NCBI RefSeq assembly: GCF_003260975.1
Contig: NZ_CP030041.1
Coordinates: 2,155,001-2,219,000, forward strand
Length of the DNA: 64,000 nucleotides
Direction: 5' to 3'
From: Echinicola strongylocentroti
Lineage (GTDB): Bacteria > Bacteroidota > Bacteroidia > Cytophagales > Cyclobacteriaceae
Shown: piece by piece, positions 8,530 through 16,506 of the stretch
Layout: the number at the start of each line of letters is the position of its first letter
Numbering within the stretch: position 1 is the first letter of the stretch
Notes under the pieces: generated by a model
Told to the model about the DNA's origin: nothing
What the model saw: the letters and a program-made list of their open reading frames with translations, nothing else
The model's database searches: none
Program-made: the position numbers and the translations under genes

Positions 8530-9313
8530 GCAGCAACATCCCATAGACAAATTGTTCCGCGACAAGCTGGAGCAGCACCAGGAAAAGCCAAGCGGTTTGG
8601 CTTGGGAACGACTGGAATCCCAACTGGAACCTACCAAATCCGACAACAAATGGGGCTGGATGCGCATAGCAGCCATGTTTATGGGTGTGATGGGCCTGGT
8701 CTATCTGCTCTGGCAATATGCACCTGTCCAACCACCCGCAGCACCTCAAATCGCTGAAAAAACAGTCGAAAAGCAGCAGCTACCAAATAAAGATGCCAAG
8801 AATTCTCCACAGCCAGCAGTGACTGACCAACCTACTTTGGCAGAAGCAGTAGAACCTGCTGCCAAGGAAGTAAATCCAGAAAGTACCCCTACCGCAAAAC
8901 AGCCTGCTGATCAAAAACACCCAGCAAAAACGTCTAAAGCATCCGTGAAACCGGCTCAAAAAGAACCCCAACAGGTGCAGGTGGCTGAGCGCAACCAGAA
9001 AAACGCCACCATCCCTAAAGCGGATGTCACGCCGCTACCTCAACTTGAAGTACCGACGCCAGACATGGACGAACTTATTGCCGAAAATACCACCGTGACA
9101 ACGGAGAAAGAACCAGCTGTTTCCTATAAGGTAAGCATCAAGTCCAGCGGCATCAGCGAAAAACCCAAAAAGGAAAAACTCGTCGAAGAAATCGGCGATA
9201 AGATCAATACACTCGGTGGCCTATTAGGCAAAGTAGACCAAGGATATGCAGACCTGCAGGATGCTAAAAACAATCTCTTTGCAGCACTGATCACCAAAAA
9301 CGAAACAAAATAA
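8522..9313 (+). CDS. Single-TM anti-sigma-like protein with Pro/Lys-rich periplasmic part
   Basis: The protein has 263 residues. A short N-terminal cytoplasmic part (GLAWERLESQL motif near 26-36) precedes one membrane segment at about 47-65 (MRIAAMFMGVMGLVYLLW). A low-complexity linker rich in Pro, Gln, Lys and Ala follows to about 180, then a helical end (EEIGDKINTLGGLLGKVDQGYADLQDAKNN region). The GLAWERLE pattern with a single TM is common in Bacteroidota genes directly after an ECF sigma gene. The 8-base overlap with the sigma gene supports an anti-sigma role. No zinc-binding anti-sigma motif is visible, so this is inference from position and topology. Confidence 0.72.
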   Translation: MNKQQHPIDKLFRDKLEQHQEKPSGLAWERLESQLEPTKSDNKWGWMRIAAMFMGVMGLVYLLWQYAPVQPPAAPQIAEKTVEKQQLPNKDAKNSPQPAVTDQPTLAEAVEPAAKEVNPESTPTAKQPADQKHPAKTSKASVKPAQKEPQQVQVAERNQKNATIPKADVTPLPQLEVPTPDMDELIAENTTVTTEKEPAVSYKVSIKSSGISEKPKKEKLVEEIGDKINTLGGLLGKVDQGYADLQDAKNNLFAALITKNETK

Positions 9314-9337
9314 GCAATAACATTAACTTTACGAACG

Positions 9338-10375
9338 ATGAAAAGATACCTTTTGGCCTTGATTTTATTGGCCTTAGCACACACTTCCTTTGCCTCAGGA
9401 GGGACTGACAGTGTTTTCACAGCGGCAAAGGACAGCATTATCGTAGAATACGGTCATTCGGGAAAAATCGTCATCCTCGTCGATAACAAGGAGGATTTCG
9501 AAAAATTAAAAATCCTGGATGTCAACCAGATCATTGATGAACTGGACCTCGAGCTGGACGAAAACACTGGTGATCTTACCGTGGTAGAAATCAGTGACAA
9601 AAACGGCAATAGCAAAGAAATCGTCAAAGTGGAAGAAGGCGGTGCCGAAACGGCCGTTTCCGTAGGGAGGATAAAAGTAATCGTGGACGAATCCGGCCCT
9701 ACCACCAAAGTCCGTGTGGAAAAAACCAAAAAACCAGAACCCAGCTTCAGAACCTATTTCAATGTAGACCTGGGCATCAATAACTACCTCAGGGGAGGCG
9801 GCGGTTTTCCCACCTCCGACCAGCCCTACGCCGTCAAAGGCTGGGGCAGCTGGAATGTCGGCTTGAACCTAATGGCCAGCCAGCGCTTGTCCAAAGGCTT
9901 CTATTGGGATTTTGGACTTGGCGTGCAATGGTACAACTTCAAGTTTGAAAACCGCGACTACCAAGCTGTCCGTGGAGACCAAAACATCGAATTTATTCAA
10001 CGCACTGATGTGGATGGCTTCAAAAGTAAAGTATCCGCTTCCTACCTGACTGCCATGACCCTGCTCAAAGTGGATTTCGGGAGAATGAACGACAATGGCA
10101 ACAAAGGCCTAAAAATTGCCGCAGGTCCCTATTTTGGCTATCGTGTAGGAGGTAGGAGCAAGTATGTATATCGCGAATTGGGTGGCTCAGGAAGGCATAA
10201 AGACAAGCTGAACACCGGTATCTACCTGAACAATATCCGCTATGGCATCCGTGGAGAAATCGGTATTGGCCGCGTCACATTTTTCTCTACTTACGATCTA
10301 AACGAGCTCTATCAGGACGGCAAAGGACCTTCGGGCGAATCCCTGCATCCGATTACCTTCGGCCTCGTTTTCTAA
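9338..10375 (+). CDS. Outer-membrane beta-barrel-like protein of the sigma locus
   Basis: The protein has 345 residues with a signal peptide ending near residue 20 (LLALILLALAHTSFA). Residues 25-130 form an acidic soluble domain. From about 140 the sequence alternates aromatic and glycine residues in strands (FNVDLGINNYLRGG; WNVGLNLMASQRL; FYWDFGLGVQW; LKIAAGPYFGYRVGG) and ends in ITFGLVF, a terminal aromatic residue typical of outer-membrane barrels. It follows the anti-sigma-like gene by 24 bases and precedes the DUF4097 gene by 31. It probably resides in the outer membrane. The exact function is unknown. Confidence 0.75.
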   Translation: MKRYLLALILLALAHTSFASGGTDSVFTAAKDSIIVEYGHSGKIVILVDNKEDFEKLKILDVNQIIDELDLELDENTGDLTVVEISDKNGNSKEIVKVEEGGAETAVSVGRIKVIVDESGPTTKVRVEKTKKPEPSFRTYFNVDLGINNYLRGGGGFPTSDQPYAVKGWGSWNVGLNLMASQRLSKGFYWDFGLGVQWYNFKFENRDYQAVRGDQNIEFIQRTDVDGFKSKVSASYLTAMTLLKVDFGRMNDNGNKGLKIAAGPYFGYRVGGRSKYVYRELGGSGRHKDKLNTGIYLNNIRYGIRGEIGIGRVTFFSTYDLNELYQDGKGPSGESLHPITFGLVF

Positions 10376-10406
10376 ACAACCATTCCAACTCACTAAACAC
10401 AATACC

Positions 10407-11330
10407 ATGAAAAATCTTTTGACACATATCAGCCTGGTTGCTTACCTGTTTTTGGCTGCAAGCTCAGCGGCCTTTGGGCAAACAAAAATTGAAAAGAGCT
10501 TCGAAAACATCCATAAACTGGATATCGAGGGTGGCAGTATTGAGATTTCCTATCAAGGGAATGCGGGACAAGACCTGATCGAAGTGGTGGCAGATTTGGG
10601 CCATGACGAAGATGCCGGCAAAAACCTTGTCTTTGTGACCATTGGCAATACCCTCAAAATTTCCTACCAAACTCCTTCCAACAGCTGGAAAAACAATAAT
10701 CAAGGCAAAAGATACGTGCGGATCACAGGACCTGAAGCAATCGACCTAAGTGCCGTCAATTCTTCCGGAAAAATGTACATCAGCACGGTAAAATCAGACA
10801 AAATCTACCTTAAAGCAAGTTCTGGAATGATCGAAGCCGAGGACCTCACCGGCGACCTGGACATCAAGGCATCTTCCGGAAAGGTATCCGTAAAACGCGT
10901 CGACGGAAATGTCCTCTGCAAGGTCAGCAGTGGCATGGCAGCACTTGAATACATCAAAGGAAACACGGACATCACCTCCAGTAGTGGAAAAATCGAAGCC
11001 AATCACATTGCCGGTGAGGTGAACGTCAGCGTCACTTCTGGCAGTGCTTCCCTAGAAGACATCGCTACCGTTGGCAGCATGAAGCTTTCTTCTGGTCATG
11101 TAAAGGCCAAAAAAGTAGGCTTCGGCCCCAACACCAGCTTTAACGGCAATTCAGGAGCCTTTCACATCAAAACCAATGCAGACTTGGCCATGTACAATTA
11201 CGACTTGAGCGCCGGCAGTGGCATGGTCAAAGTAGGCGGAAGCAATTCCAGCGACCACTTGGTCATCAACAACCAAGGCACTTACACCATCACTGGAAAA
11301 ATCGGATCAGGAATGATTTCCATTGAATAA
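10407..11330 (+). CDS. DUF4097-family secreted beta-helix protein
   Basis: The protein has 307 residues with a signal peptide cut after AFGQ (about residue 25). The mature part is made of repeating short strands with the turn SSGK or SSGM (VNSSGKMYIS; ASSGMIEAEDL; ASSGKVSVKRV; VSSGMAALEYI; SSSGKIEANHI), the hallmark of DUF4097/adhesin-like right-handed beta-helices. Family members are often encoded beside ECF sigma factors or PspC/LiaF-type stress genes. It is the fourth gene of the 7960-11330 locus and ends it. It probably sits in the periplasm or on the outer membrane. No enzyme residues are visible. Confidence 0.8.
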   Translation: MKNLLTHISLVAYLFLAASSAAFGQTKIEKSFENIHKLDIEGGSIEISYQGNAGQDLIEVVADLGHDEDAGKNLVFVTIGNTLKISYQTPSNSWKNNNQGKRYVRITGPEAIDLSAVNSSGKMYISTVKSDKIYLKASSGMIEAEDLTGDLDIKASSGKVSVKRVDGNVLCKVSSGMAALEYIKGNTDITSSSGKIEANHIAGEVNVSVTSGSASLEDIATVGSMKLSSGHVKAKKVGFGPNTSFNGNSGAFHIKTNADLAMYNYDLSAGSGMVKVGGSNSSDHLVINNQGTYTITGKIGSGMISIE

Positions 11331-11337
11331 AAATCGA

Positions 11338-11362
11338 TTTCCCTTTTCACTGGGGAATTTTC
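11338..11362 (+). terminator. Possible weak terminator after the DUF4097 gene
   Basis: A short stem TTCCC..GGGAA with an 8-base loop is followed by TTTTC, starting about 8 bases after the stop codon. The stem is only five pairs, so the call is tentative. Confidence 0.4.
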
Positions 11363-11382
11363 TATTCTGCCTTGAGGTATTT

Positions 11383-11690
11383 GACGTTAAGAAATCAAAG
11401 AAGTGGGCCGGAAAAGGCGCAGGATTGTATGACATGAATCAGCACAAAAAGTTGATTGGCTGCTCATAGGTTTACCTGTCTGAAGCCAGGTAAACCTAGC
11501 TTCTAGACAGGAGGAGTTTTCCTGCGCGAGGGCTGGCTTTTATTTTAGTCAAATAGCTCACCGCAGTGGTTTTTTTTTTGGTTACTTTTTTCACCTAAAG
11601 GAAAAAAGTAACAAGGTAACGAAGTGAAAGCCACCTTAGAATTTGGCAAACAAAGTAAACGTTACCCACGGTAAATCATATAGAACCAAT
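11383..11690 (+). repeat. Dispersed intergenic repeat, family C copy 2
   Basis: It matches the 7447-7700 copy block by block: GACGTTAAGAAATCAAAG, then GGAGGAGTTTTCCTGCGCGAGGG, a hairpin TTACTTTTTTC..GAAAAAAGTAAC, and an end ATAGAACCAATTTTTC. It carries an extra internal palindrome (AGGTTTACCTG..CAGGTAAACCT near 11468-11498). The 11331-11694 gap contains nothing else. Confidence 0.6.
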
Positions 11691-11694
11691 TTTT

Positions 11695-12180
11695 CTATCC
11701 TTCCCGTATTTTAAAACCTTCGATAGTCGCTCGATCTTCTTCTTTTAGCCGTAAAAGACGGATGATTCTATCCGGGGTAGGCTTGGCCAGCGAAGTCATG
11801 ATCAGCGTCACCGCATAGGCCACCGTAAACCCAGGGTTTTCATAGACGATCAACCCAAATGCACACAAAAAGCATGCGACAAATAGCTGCCAAAAACGGG
11901 ACATGGTCATCTTGCAGTACTGTTGTACTTTTTGTTCCAAAGGGATTTCAGCATTTCTTAGCTGCTTTATCCCTCCGTTAAATTTGAAATAACTAAATGC
12001 CAGCAGCAAGGGAATCCCCACCAGCAGAACCATACTCAGCCAAAGCGGAAAAGTAGGGATGGGCAGTTCCATATTTCCACTGGTGGTATACAGGTACGCA
12101 AAGGCAAAAGCCGGCAAGGGAATCGCTATCAAGATCAGAATATTCCTCTCCAGCTCCCAATATTTTTTCTTCATCTCCAT
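11695..12180 (-). CDS. Four-TM membrane protein of unknown function
   Basis: The protein has 161 residues and four hydrophobic segments at about 12-32, 45-65, 95-110 and 116-132. The C-terminus is charged (KPTPDRIIRLLRLKEEDRATIEG). It begins 3 bases after the stop of the PaaE-like reductase gene, so it is cotranscribed and may be a membrane partner of that flavoprotein. I recognise no family and see no heme- or quinone-binding histidine pattern. Confidence 0.65.
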   Translation of the reverse strand: MEMKKKYWELERNILILIAIPLPAFAFAYLYTTSGNMELPIPTFPLWLSMVLLVGIPLLLAFSYFKFNGGIKQLRNAEIPLEQKVQQYCKMTMSRFWQLFVACFLCAFGLIVYENPGFTVAYAVTLIMTSLAKPTPDRIIRLLRLKEEDRATIEGFKIREG

Positions 12181-12183
12181 GGC

Positions 12184-13296
12184 CTATCCAATATCCACTT
12201 TCACATCTCCAGATACCGGACGTGACACACAGCAAAGAATGTATCCCTCCTTCTTTTCACTGTCAGACAGCCCCGCATCCTGATCCATTTTCACTTCTCC
12301 GCTGGACAATCGCCCACGACAGGCAGTACAAAGCCCACTTTGGCAGCTGTAAGGCATATCATATCCTTCATCCAGTCCTGCCTCCAAAATCGTCTTATCC
12401 GGAGCCACTTCAAAAGTATGCATCTCTCCTTCCAAGTTAATGGTCACCTCTCTGGTCAAGGCCGGCTGGCCATCAGCATTCTCCTCCGCTTCTTTTTCTG
12501 CTTCTTCTGAAGAAGAGGTATAGAAACTCTCCCTGTGGATATTATCATGGGGCACGTCAAGTTTCAGCAAAGCTTCTACACTTGCTTCCATCAGCCCCTC
12601 GGGACCACAAAGATAGTAAAGCTCCTTGTCTGCTTCAGCGAAATGCTTCTCGGCTAAAACCTGCTCGATCATCTGTTCATTTAGTCGGCCTTGCAGACCG
12701 GACCATTCACCTGAAGGCCGGGAAAGGGTATGCACCACTTCCAGACGCCCTTGCTGCTCGGCCACTAGCTGCTGAAGTGACTGGTCAAAAATCACCTGAT
12801 CTTCCGAACGGTTACAATAAATCAATGTCACCTTGGATTGGGGTTCATTGATCAGGACGGATTTGGTGATTCCCATGATAGGGGTAATGCCACTCCCTCC
12901 AGCGATCATGATGAAATGATTTTTGTTCTTGGAATGAAAGTCGGCCGTAAAATGCCCCATTGGCTTCATCACCTCGATGGTTTTCCCCGGTTTGATGGAT
13001 TCATTGATGAAGTTAGAGACCACACCTCCTTCGATTCTCTTTACCGTAATACCAGGATGCGGATCCACATATGGTGAGGTACATAGGCTGTATGAACGGC
13101 GCTCCTCTTTCCCATTGATATCCAGGATCAATGTGAGAAACTGCCCCGGCTTATACTCCAAATAAGGCTCTGGCTGCTCAAAATAGATCGAAACGGCATC
13201 TGGGGTCTCCCGCACCACTTCACGCACTTTTAAGGACACATATTGACTACCTCTTTTCTTATCTTCTTTATTCTTCTTAAATAAATTGAATATCAT
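12184..13296 (-). CDS. PaaE-like ferredoxin-NAD(P)H oxidoreductase
   Basis: The protein has 370 residues in three modules. The FAD domain (about 18-120) has RSYS at 67-70, which binds the flavin. The NAD(P)-binding domain (about 125-260) has GGSGITP at 133-139 and the CGPEG element at 230-234. The C-terminal plant-type 2Fe-2S ferredoxin domain has ligands Cys318, Cys323, Cys326 and a Cys at 355 or 356. This architecture is shared by PaaE, the reductase of phenylacetyl-CoA epoxidase, and related monooxygenase reductases. No other paa gene is nearby, so the electron acceptor is unknown. An acidic linker (263-278) joins reductase and ferredoxin domains. The four-TM protein follows directly. Confidence 0.88.
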   Translation of the reverse strand: MIFNLFKKNKEDKKRGSQYVSLKVREVVRETPDAVSIYFEQPEPYLEYKPGQFLTLILDINGKEERRSYSLCTSPYVDPHPGITVKRIEGGVVSNFINESIKPGKTIEVMKPMGHFTADFHSKNKNHFIMIAGGSGITPIMGITKSVLINEPQSKVTLIYCNRSEDQVIFDQSLQQLVAEQQGRLEVVHTLSRPSGEWSGLQGRLNEQMIEQVLAEKHFAEADKELYYLCGPEGLMEASVEALLKLDVPHDNIHRESFYTSSSEEAEKEAEENADGQPALTREVTINLEGEMHTFEVAPDKTILEAGLDEGYDMPYSCQSGLCTACRGRLSSGEVKMDQDAGLSDSEKKEGYILCCVSRPVSGDVKVDIG

Positions 13297-13607
13297 TGCT
13301 TTATGTCGTATTTATTACACGCTACCTTTCTGGCATCAAAATTAAGACCGATTTTTTAAAAACCATTTTAAATCACCAAGTAAAATCCCATATCCCCCTG
13401 CAATAGGGAATAGAATCCGAATGGACAGCGCAAATGTATAATTAAGGTTAAAACACATCGTGCCGAAAGAGGTTCATATTCCGGTAGAAAAATAGCTTCA
13501 CCACAAAATTATTTCCCTTCTGCTGTAGCGTTTTTACATAAGGTTACGTTTCGAGAACAAAACCTACTTAACAGAAAGAGAGTAAAATAGATTAAACCAA
13601 CGTAATT
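13297..13607. other. Divergent intergenic region
   Basis: These 311 bases lie between the reductase start (minus) and the DUF4397 lipoprotein start (plus). They should hold both promoters. I see no clear promoter, repeat or RNA structure. Confidence 0.45.
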
Positions 13608-14360
13608 ATGTTAACGCGATTAAACAAAAACAATTTATTCACCAAATGGAAGAGAAGTCTAGGACTTTTCCTCCTTGCGCTATCCCCCCTTTTGATTACC
13701 AGCTGCTTGGATGATGACGACACGGAATACTATGAGGGTCCATTGGCCTATGTTTCCTTTTACCACGGTTCTCCGGAAACAGGCGCAGTGACCATCTATG
13801 CCGATGGCGTGAGCAAGCCTCCATACAGCACTTACGACTTCAAGTACACTGATTACTTTAACTACGCCAATTTCTATACAGGCGAAAGGACCCTTTCCTT
13901 CAAAAACAGGAATGCCAATAACTCTCTGCTGGACACCACGGTGACGTTAGAAGAAAATCACGTATATTCCTTCTTCTTCATCGACGGAGAAGAATCAGAT
14001 ATGGGCATCGTACAGGCAGAAGATGATTGGGATTTTCAGGAGGAGCACAAAGCGATGGTTCGGTTTGTAAACTTGTCCCCAGACTCACCGGCACTGGACC
14101 TATACATCAATGATGAAGAAACACCCGCCTTTCAGGGCGAAAGCTATAAGAGTGTTACCGATTTTGTAGAAATTGATGCTGATTTTACCACTTTTACAGT
14201 GGAAGGCGTCGGTGAGATCAATCTGACTGCAGAGGACCTTGACCTTCGTGAACAGCGCGTATATACGGTCATTGTCCGGGGATATGTCAATCCTGATAGC
14301 GGATCGACCTCAGAAAAAGACCTCAGCATTCAAGTAATCAGAAACTACCCCAACTACTAG
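13608..14360 (+). CDS. DUF4397-domain lipoprotein
   Basis: The protein has 250 residues. A charged N-terminus and hydrophobic stretch lead to the lipobox ITSC (Cys near 33), followed by an acidic DDDDTE run typical of Bacteroidota surface lipoprotein export signals. The DUF4397 pattern appears twice: LAYVSFYHGSPETGAVTIYADG near 46-67, and MVRFVNLSPDSPALDLYIND near 145-164, each a beta-sandwich repeat (longer runs broken here). It is a single-gene unit closed by a strong terminator. Surface exposure is inferred from the acidic export signal. The function is unknown. Confidence 0.85.
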   Translation: MLTRLNKNNLFTKWKRSLGLFLLALSPLLITSCLDDDDTEYYEGPLAYVSFYHGSPETGAVTIYADGVSKPPYSTYDFKYTDYFNYANFYTGERTLSFKNRNANNSLLDTTVTLEENHVYSFFFIDGEESDMGIVQAEDDWDFQEEHKAMVRFVNLSPDSPALDLYINDEETPAFQGESYKSVTDFVEIDADFTTFTVEGVGEINLTAEDLDLREQRVYTVIVRGYVNPDSGSTSEKDLSIQVIRNYPNY

Positions 14361-14391
14361 AATTAGCTAAACCAACACGTTTGATTGCTGA

Positions 14392-14422
14392 AGAGGCCGC
14401 CTATTTGGGTGGCCTTTTTTTT
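14392..14422 (+). terminator. Rho-independent terminator after the DUF4397 gene
   Basis: The stem AGGCCGCC pairs with GGTGGCCT (one G-T pair) around a short AT-rich loop, followed directly by a run of eight T. Confidence 0.85.
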
Positions 14423-14438
14423 ATGTATACCAATACCG

Positions 14439-14486
14439 GCCCTTCGACAACGCTCAGGAGCCGGTTACAGCGCATAGCCGAAGGGC
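14439..14486. repeat. Short fold-back repeat
   Basis: GCCCTTCG at 14439-14446 is mirrored by CGAAGGGC at 14479-14486, with CTCAGGAGCCGG between. The CCCTTCGACA..GCTCAGG motif is a common intergenic repeat in Bacteroidota. Confidence 0.45.
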
Positions 14487-14494
14487 TGACTACC

Positions 14495-14687
14495 TTAAAC
14501 CCGGAATATGCATAGCCTATCTACGCCACGGCGCACAGGTGTTGTGACCTGAAACTGCTTCAAAATCAGCCGTTTCACTTTAGTTTTCGGCATAACCGTA
14601 GCGGTGCTACGCTAATGCCTCCAAACTAACTGATTTTCTTGCAATTTCAGCTCTCACTACGATTCCTAACGCATAATTCGGGTTAAA
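14495..14687. repeat. Fold-back (MITE-like) element, family A copy 2
   Basis: Its ends are TTAAACCCGGAATATGC and, on the other strand, TTTAACCCGAATTATGCG. From 14546 it is identical for about 130 bases to the copy at 6793-6965 except for one base near the right end. The left end carries an extra block of about 20 bases (CTACGCCACGGCGCACAGGT). The near identity points to recent spread. Confidence 0.72.
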
Positions 14688-14819
14688 GAAAAAAGCACCT
14701 AAATCAAGGCTACTTTTTTCGTAAAACCTCTATCACTTGAAATTACCACCAAATTAAGGGGCTTTTAAGCATTAAACATTTATTTTTGCATCGTCATACA
14801 ATTTCAAAACAGCATCACC

Positions 14820-16163
14820 ATGAATCTAAATACGCTGACCGCAGTATCCTCAGTAGACGGAAGATACGGAAGCAAAACGGCTCCTTTGAGGGCTTATTTT
14901 TCTGAGTTTGCCCTGATCAAGTACCGGGTAAAAGTGGAAGTGGAATATTTCATTGCCCTATGTGAATTACCTTTACCGCAACTAACAGGTGTTTCTAAAG
15001 ATATTTTTCCCCAGCTACGTGCCATCGTAGAGGATTTTTCGGAAGAAAATGCCGAGGCCATCAAGGAAATAGAAAGAACCACCAACCATGATGTAAAAGC
15101 TGTCGAGTATTTCCTTAAGGAAGAATTTGACAAACTTGGACTGGAGGCACAAAAGGAGTTCATCCATTTTGGTCTGACATCTCAGGACATCAACAATACC
15201 GCTACGCCACTAATGCTGAAAGAAGGGGTCGAAAGGGTGATTTTACCTGTCTTGGTAGAAGTCATCTCCAAACTTCACAGCCAAGTGGATGAGTGGAAAG
15301 ATATCTCCATGCTGGCCAAAACCCATGGACAACCGGCCTCTCCTACTCGCTTGGGCAAGGAATTCCAAGTATTTGTCACCCGTCTTGAAAACCAGCTCAC
15401 ACTGCTGCAGCAAGTGCCTTACTCTGCAAAATTCGGTGGCGCCACCGGTAATATGAACGCGCATAAAGTGGCCTATCCCAACCAAGATTGGAATACTTTT
15501 GCCAACAACTTTGTAAGCAATCACCTTGGTCTTGAGCGGAGCTTTCCGACGACACAGATCGAGCATTACGACAATCTTGCCGCTACTTTTGATGGATTGA
15601 AACGCATCAACACCATCCTGCTTGACCTCTCTAAGGATGTTTGGCAATATGTCAGCATGAATTATTTCAAGCAAAAAATCAAAGCAGGGGAAGTAGGCTC
15701 TTCCGCGATGCCACACAAAGTCAACCCTATCGACTTTGAGAACGCAGAAGGTAACCTTGGTATTGCCAACGCCTTATTGGAGCATTTGGCCGCAAAACTG
15801 CCCATTAGCCGACTTCAGCGTGACCTGACGGACAGCACGGTATTGCGTGTGATCGGAGTGCCTTTAGCGCATATGCTGATTTCTTTCGAGTCACTTAAAA
15901 AAGGGCTGGGCAAGCTTGAACTTAACAAAGCAGCCATTGATGCTGACCTGGAAGATAACTGGGCGGTAGTGGCCGAGGCCATTCAGACCATCCTCCGAAG
16001 GGAAGGCTATCCAAAACCATATGAAGCACTAAAAGACCTTACCCGCACCAATACCCGTATCACAGAACAATCCATTCAAGAGTTTATCGAAAACCTGAAC
16101 GTTTCGGATGAGGTGAAGGCTGAGCTCAAAGTAATCACTCCGTTTAACTATACCGGTATTTAG
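14820..16163 (+). CDS. purB: Adenylosuccinate lyase
   Basis: The protein has 447 residues, the usual length for the E. coli-like PurB class. It cleaves SAICAR to AICAR plus fumarate and adenylosuccinate to AMP plus fumarate, so it serves both the common and the AMP branches of purine synthesis in the cytoplasm. Superfamily signatures are visible: TSQD at 120-123, KTHGQPASPT at 167-176 with the catalytic His, and the mobile signature loop SSAMPHKVNP at 294-303 with the catalytic Ser. The gene appears monocistronic. A TATTTTTG box at 14781-14788 fits a Bacteroidota -7 element, though the -33 box is not clear. Confidence 0.96.
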   Translation: MNLNTLTAVSSVDGRYGSKTAPLRAYFSEFALIKYRVKVEVEYFIALCELPLPQLTGVSKDIFPQLRAIVEDFSEENAEAIKEIERTTNHDVKAVEYFLKEEFDKLGLEAQKEFIHFGLTSQDINNTATPLMLKEGVERVILPVLVEVISKLHSQVDEWKDISMLAKTHGQPASPTRLGKEFQVFVTRLENQLTLLQQVPYSAKFGGATGNMNAHKVAYPNQDWNTFANNFVSNHLGLERSFPTTQIEHYDNLAATFDGLKRINTILLDLSKDVWQYVSMNYFKQKIKAGEVGSSAMPHKVNPIDFENAEGNLGIANALLEHLAAKLPISRLQRDLTDSTVLRVIGVPLAHMLISFESLKKGLGKLELNKAAIDADLEDNWAVVAEAIQTILRREGYPKPYEALKDLTRTNTRITEQSIQEFIENLNVSDEVKAELKVITPFNYTGI

Positions 16164-16168
16164 CCTTC

Positions 16169-16361
16169 TAACCTGAGTCGATTATGAAACCGTCACTTGC
16201 GAGCTTGTCTGGAGCCAAACAGGGCTTAGAGTGAGGTCTGAGCAGGTGGAAGCCGTGGCAGCTCGCCGCGGCGAGTTGCCACACCCTTTTCCAACCCACA
16301 TCCTCCTAAAAAGGGTTCGCAATGACGCTTTTTATACTAAAAATAAGTCGAGCTCAGGTTA
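16169..16361. repeat. Fold-back element with nested inverted repeats
   Basis: The outer ends are inverted: TAACCTGAGTCGATTAT at the left, and TAACCTGAGCTCGACTTAT read on the other strand at the right. Inside, CGTCACTTGCGAGC (16190s) mirrors GGTTCGCAATGACG (16313-16327), and the centre is a GGCAGCTCGCCG/CGGCGAGTTGCC palindrome. There is no coding frame. The rest of the 16164-16506 gap is unrecognised. Confidence 0.6.
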
Positions 16362-16506
16362 CTTGGTTTTCCAATTTAAGAAAAAAAATCAGCGCAAATC
16401 ATAATCATCTGCGTCATCAGCGTTTCATCAGTTTCCAGCTTTTCTGCTTGATCCAGTGCTTTTACAGCAACCACTTATGAGACAGTCTCATTTGTTATCC
16501 AACCGC

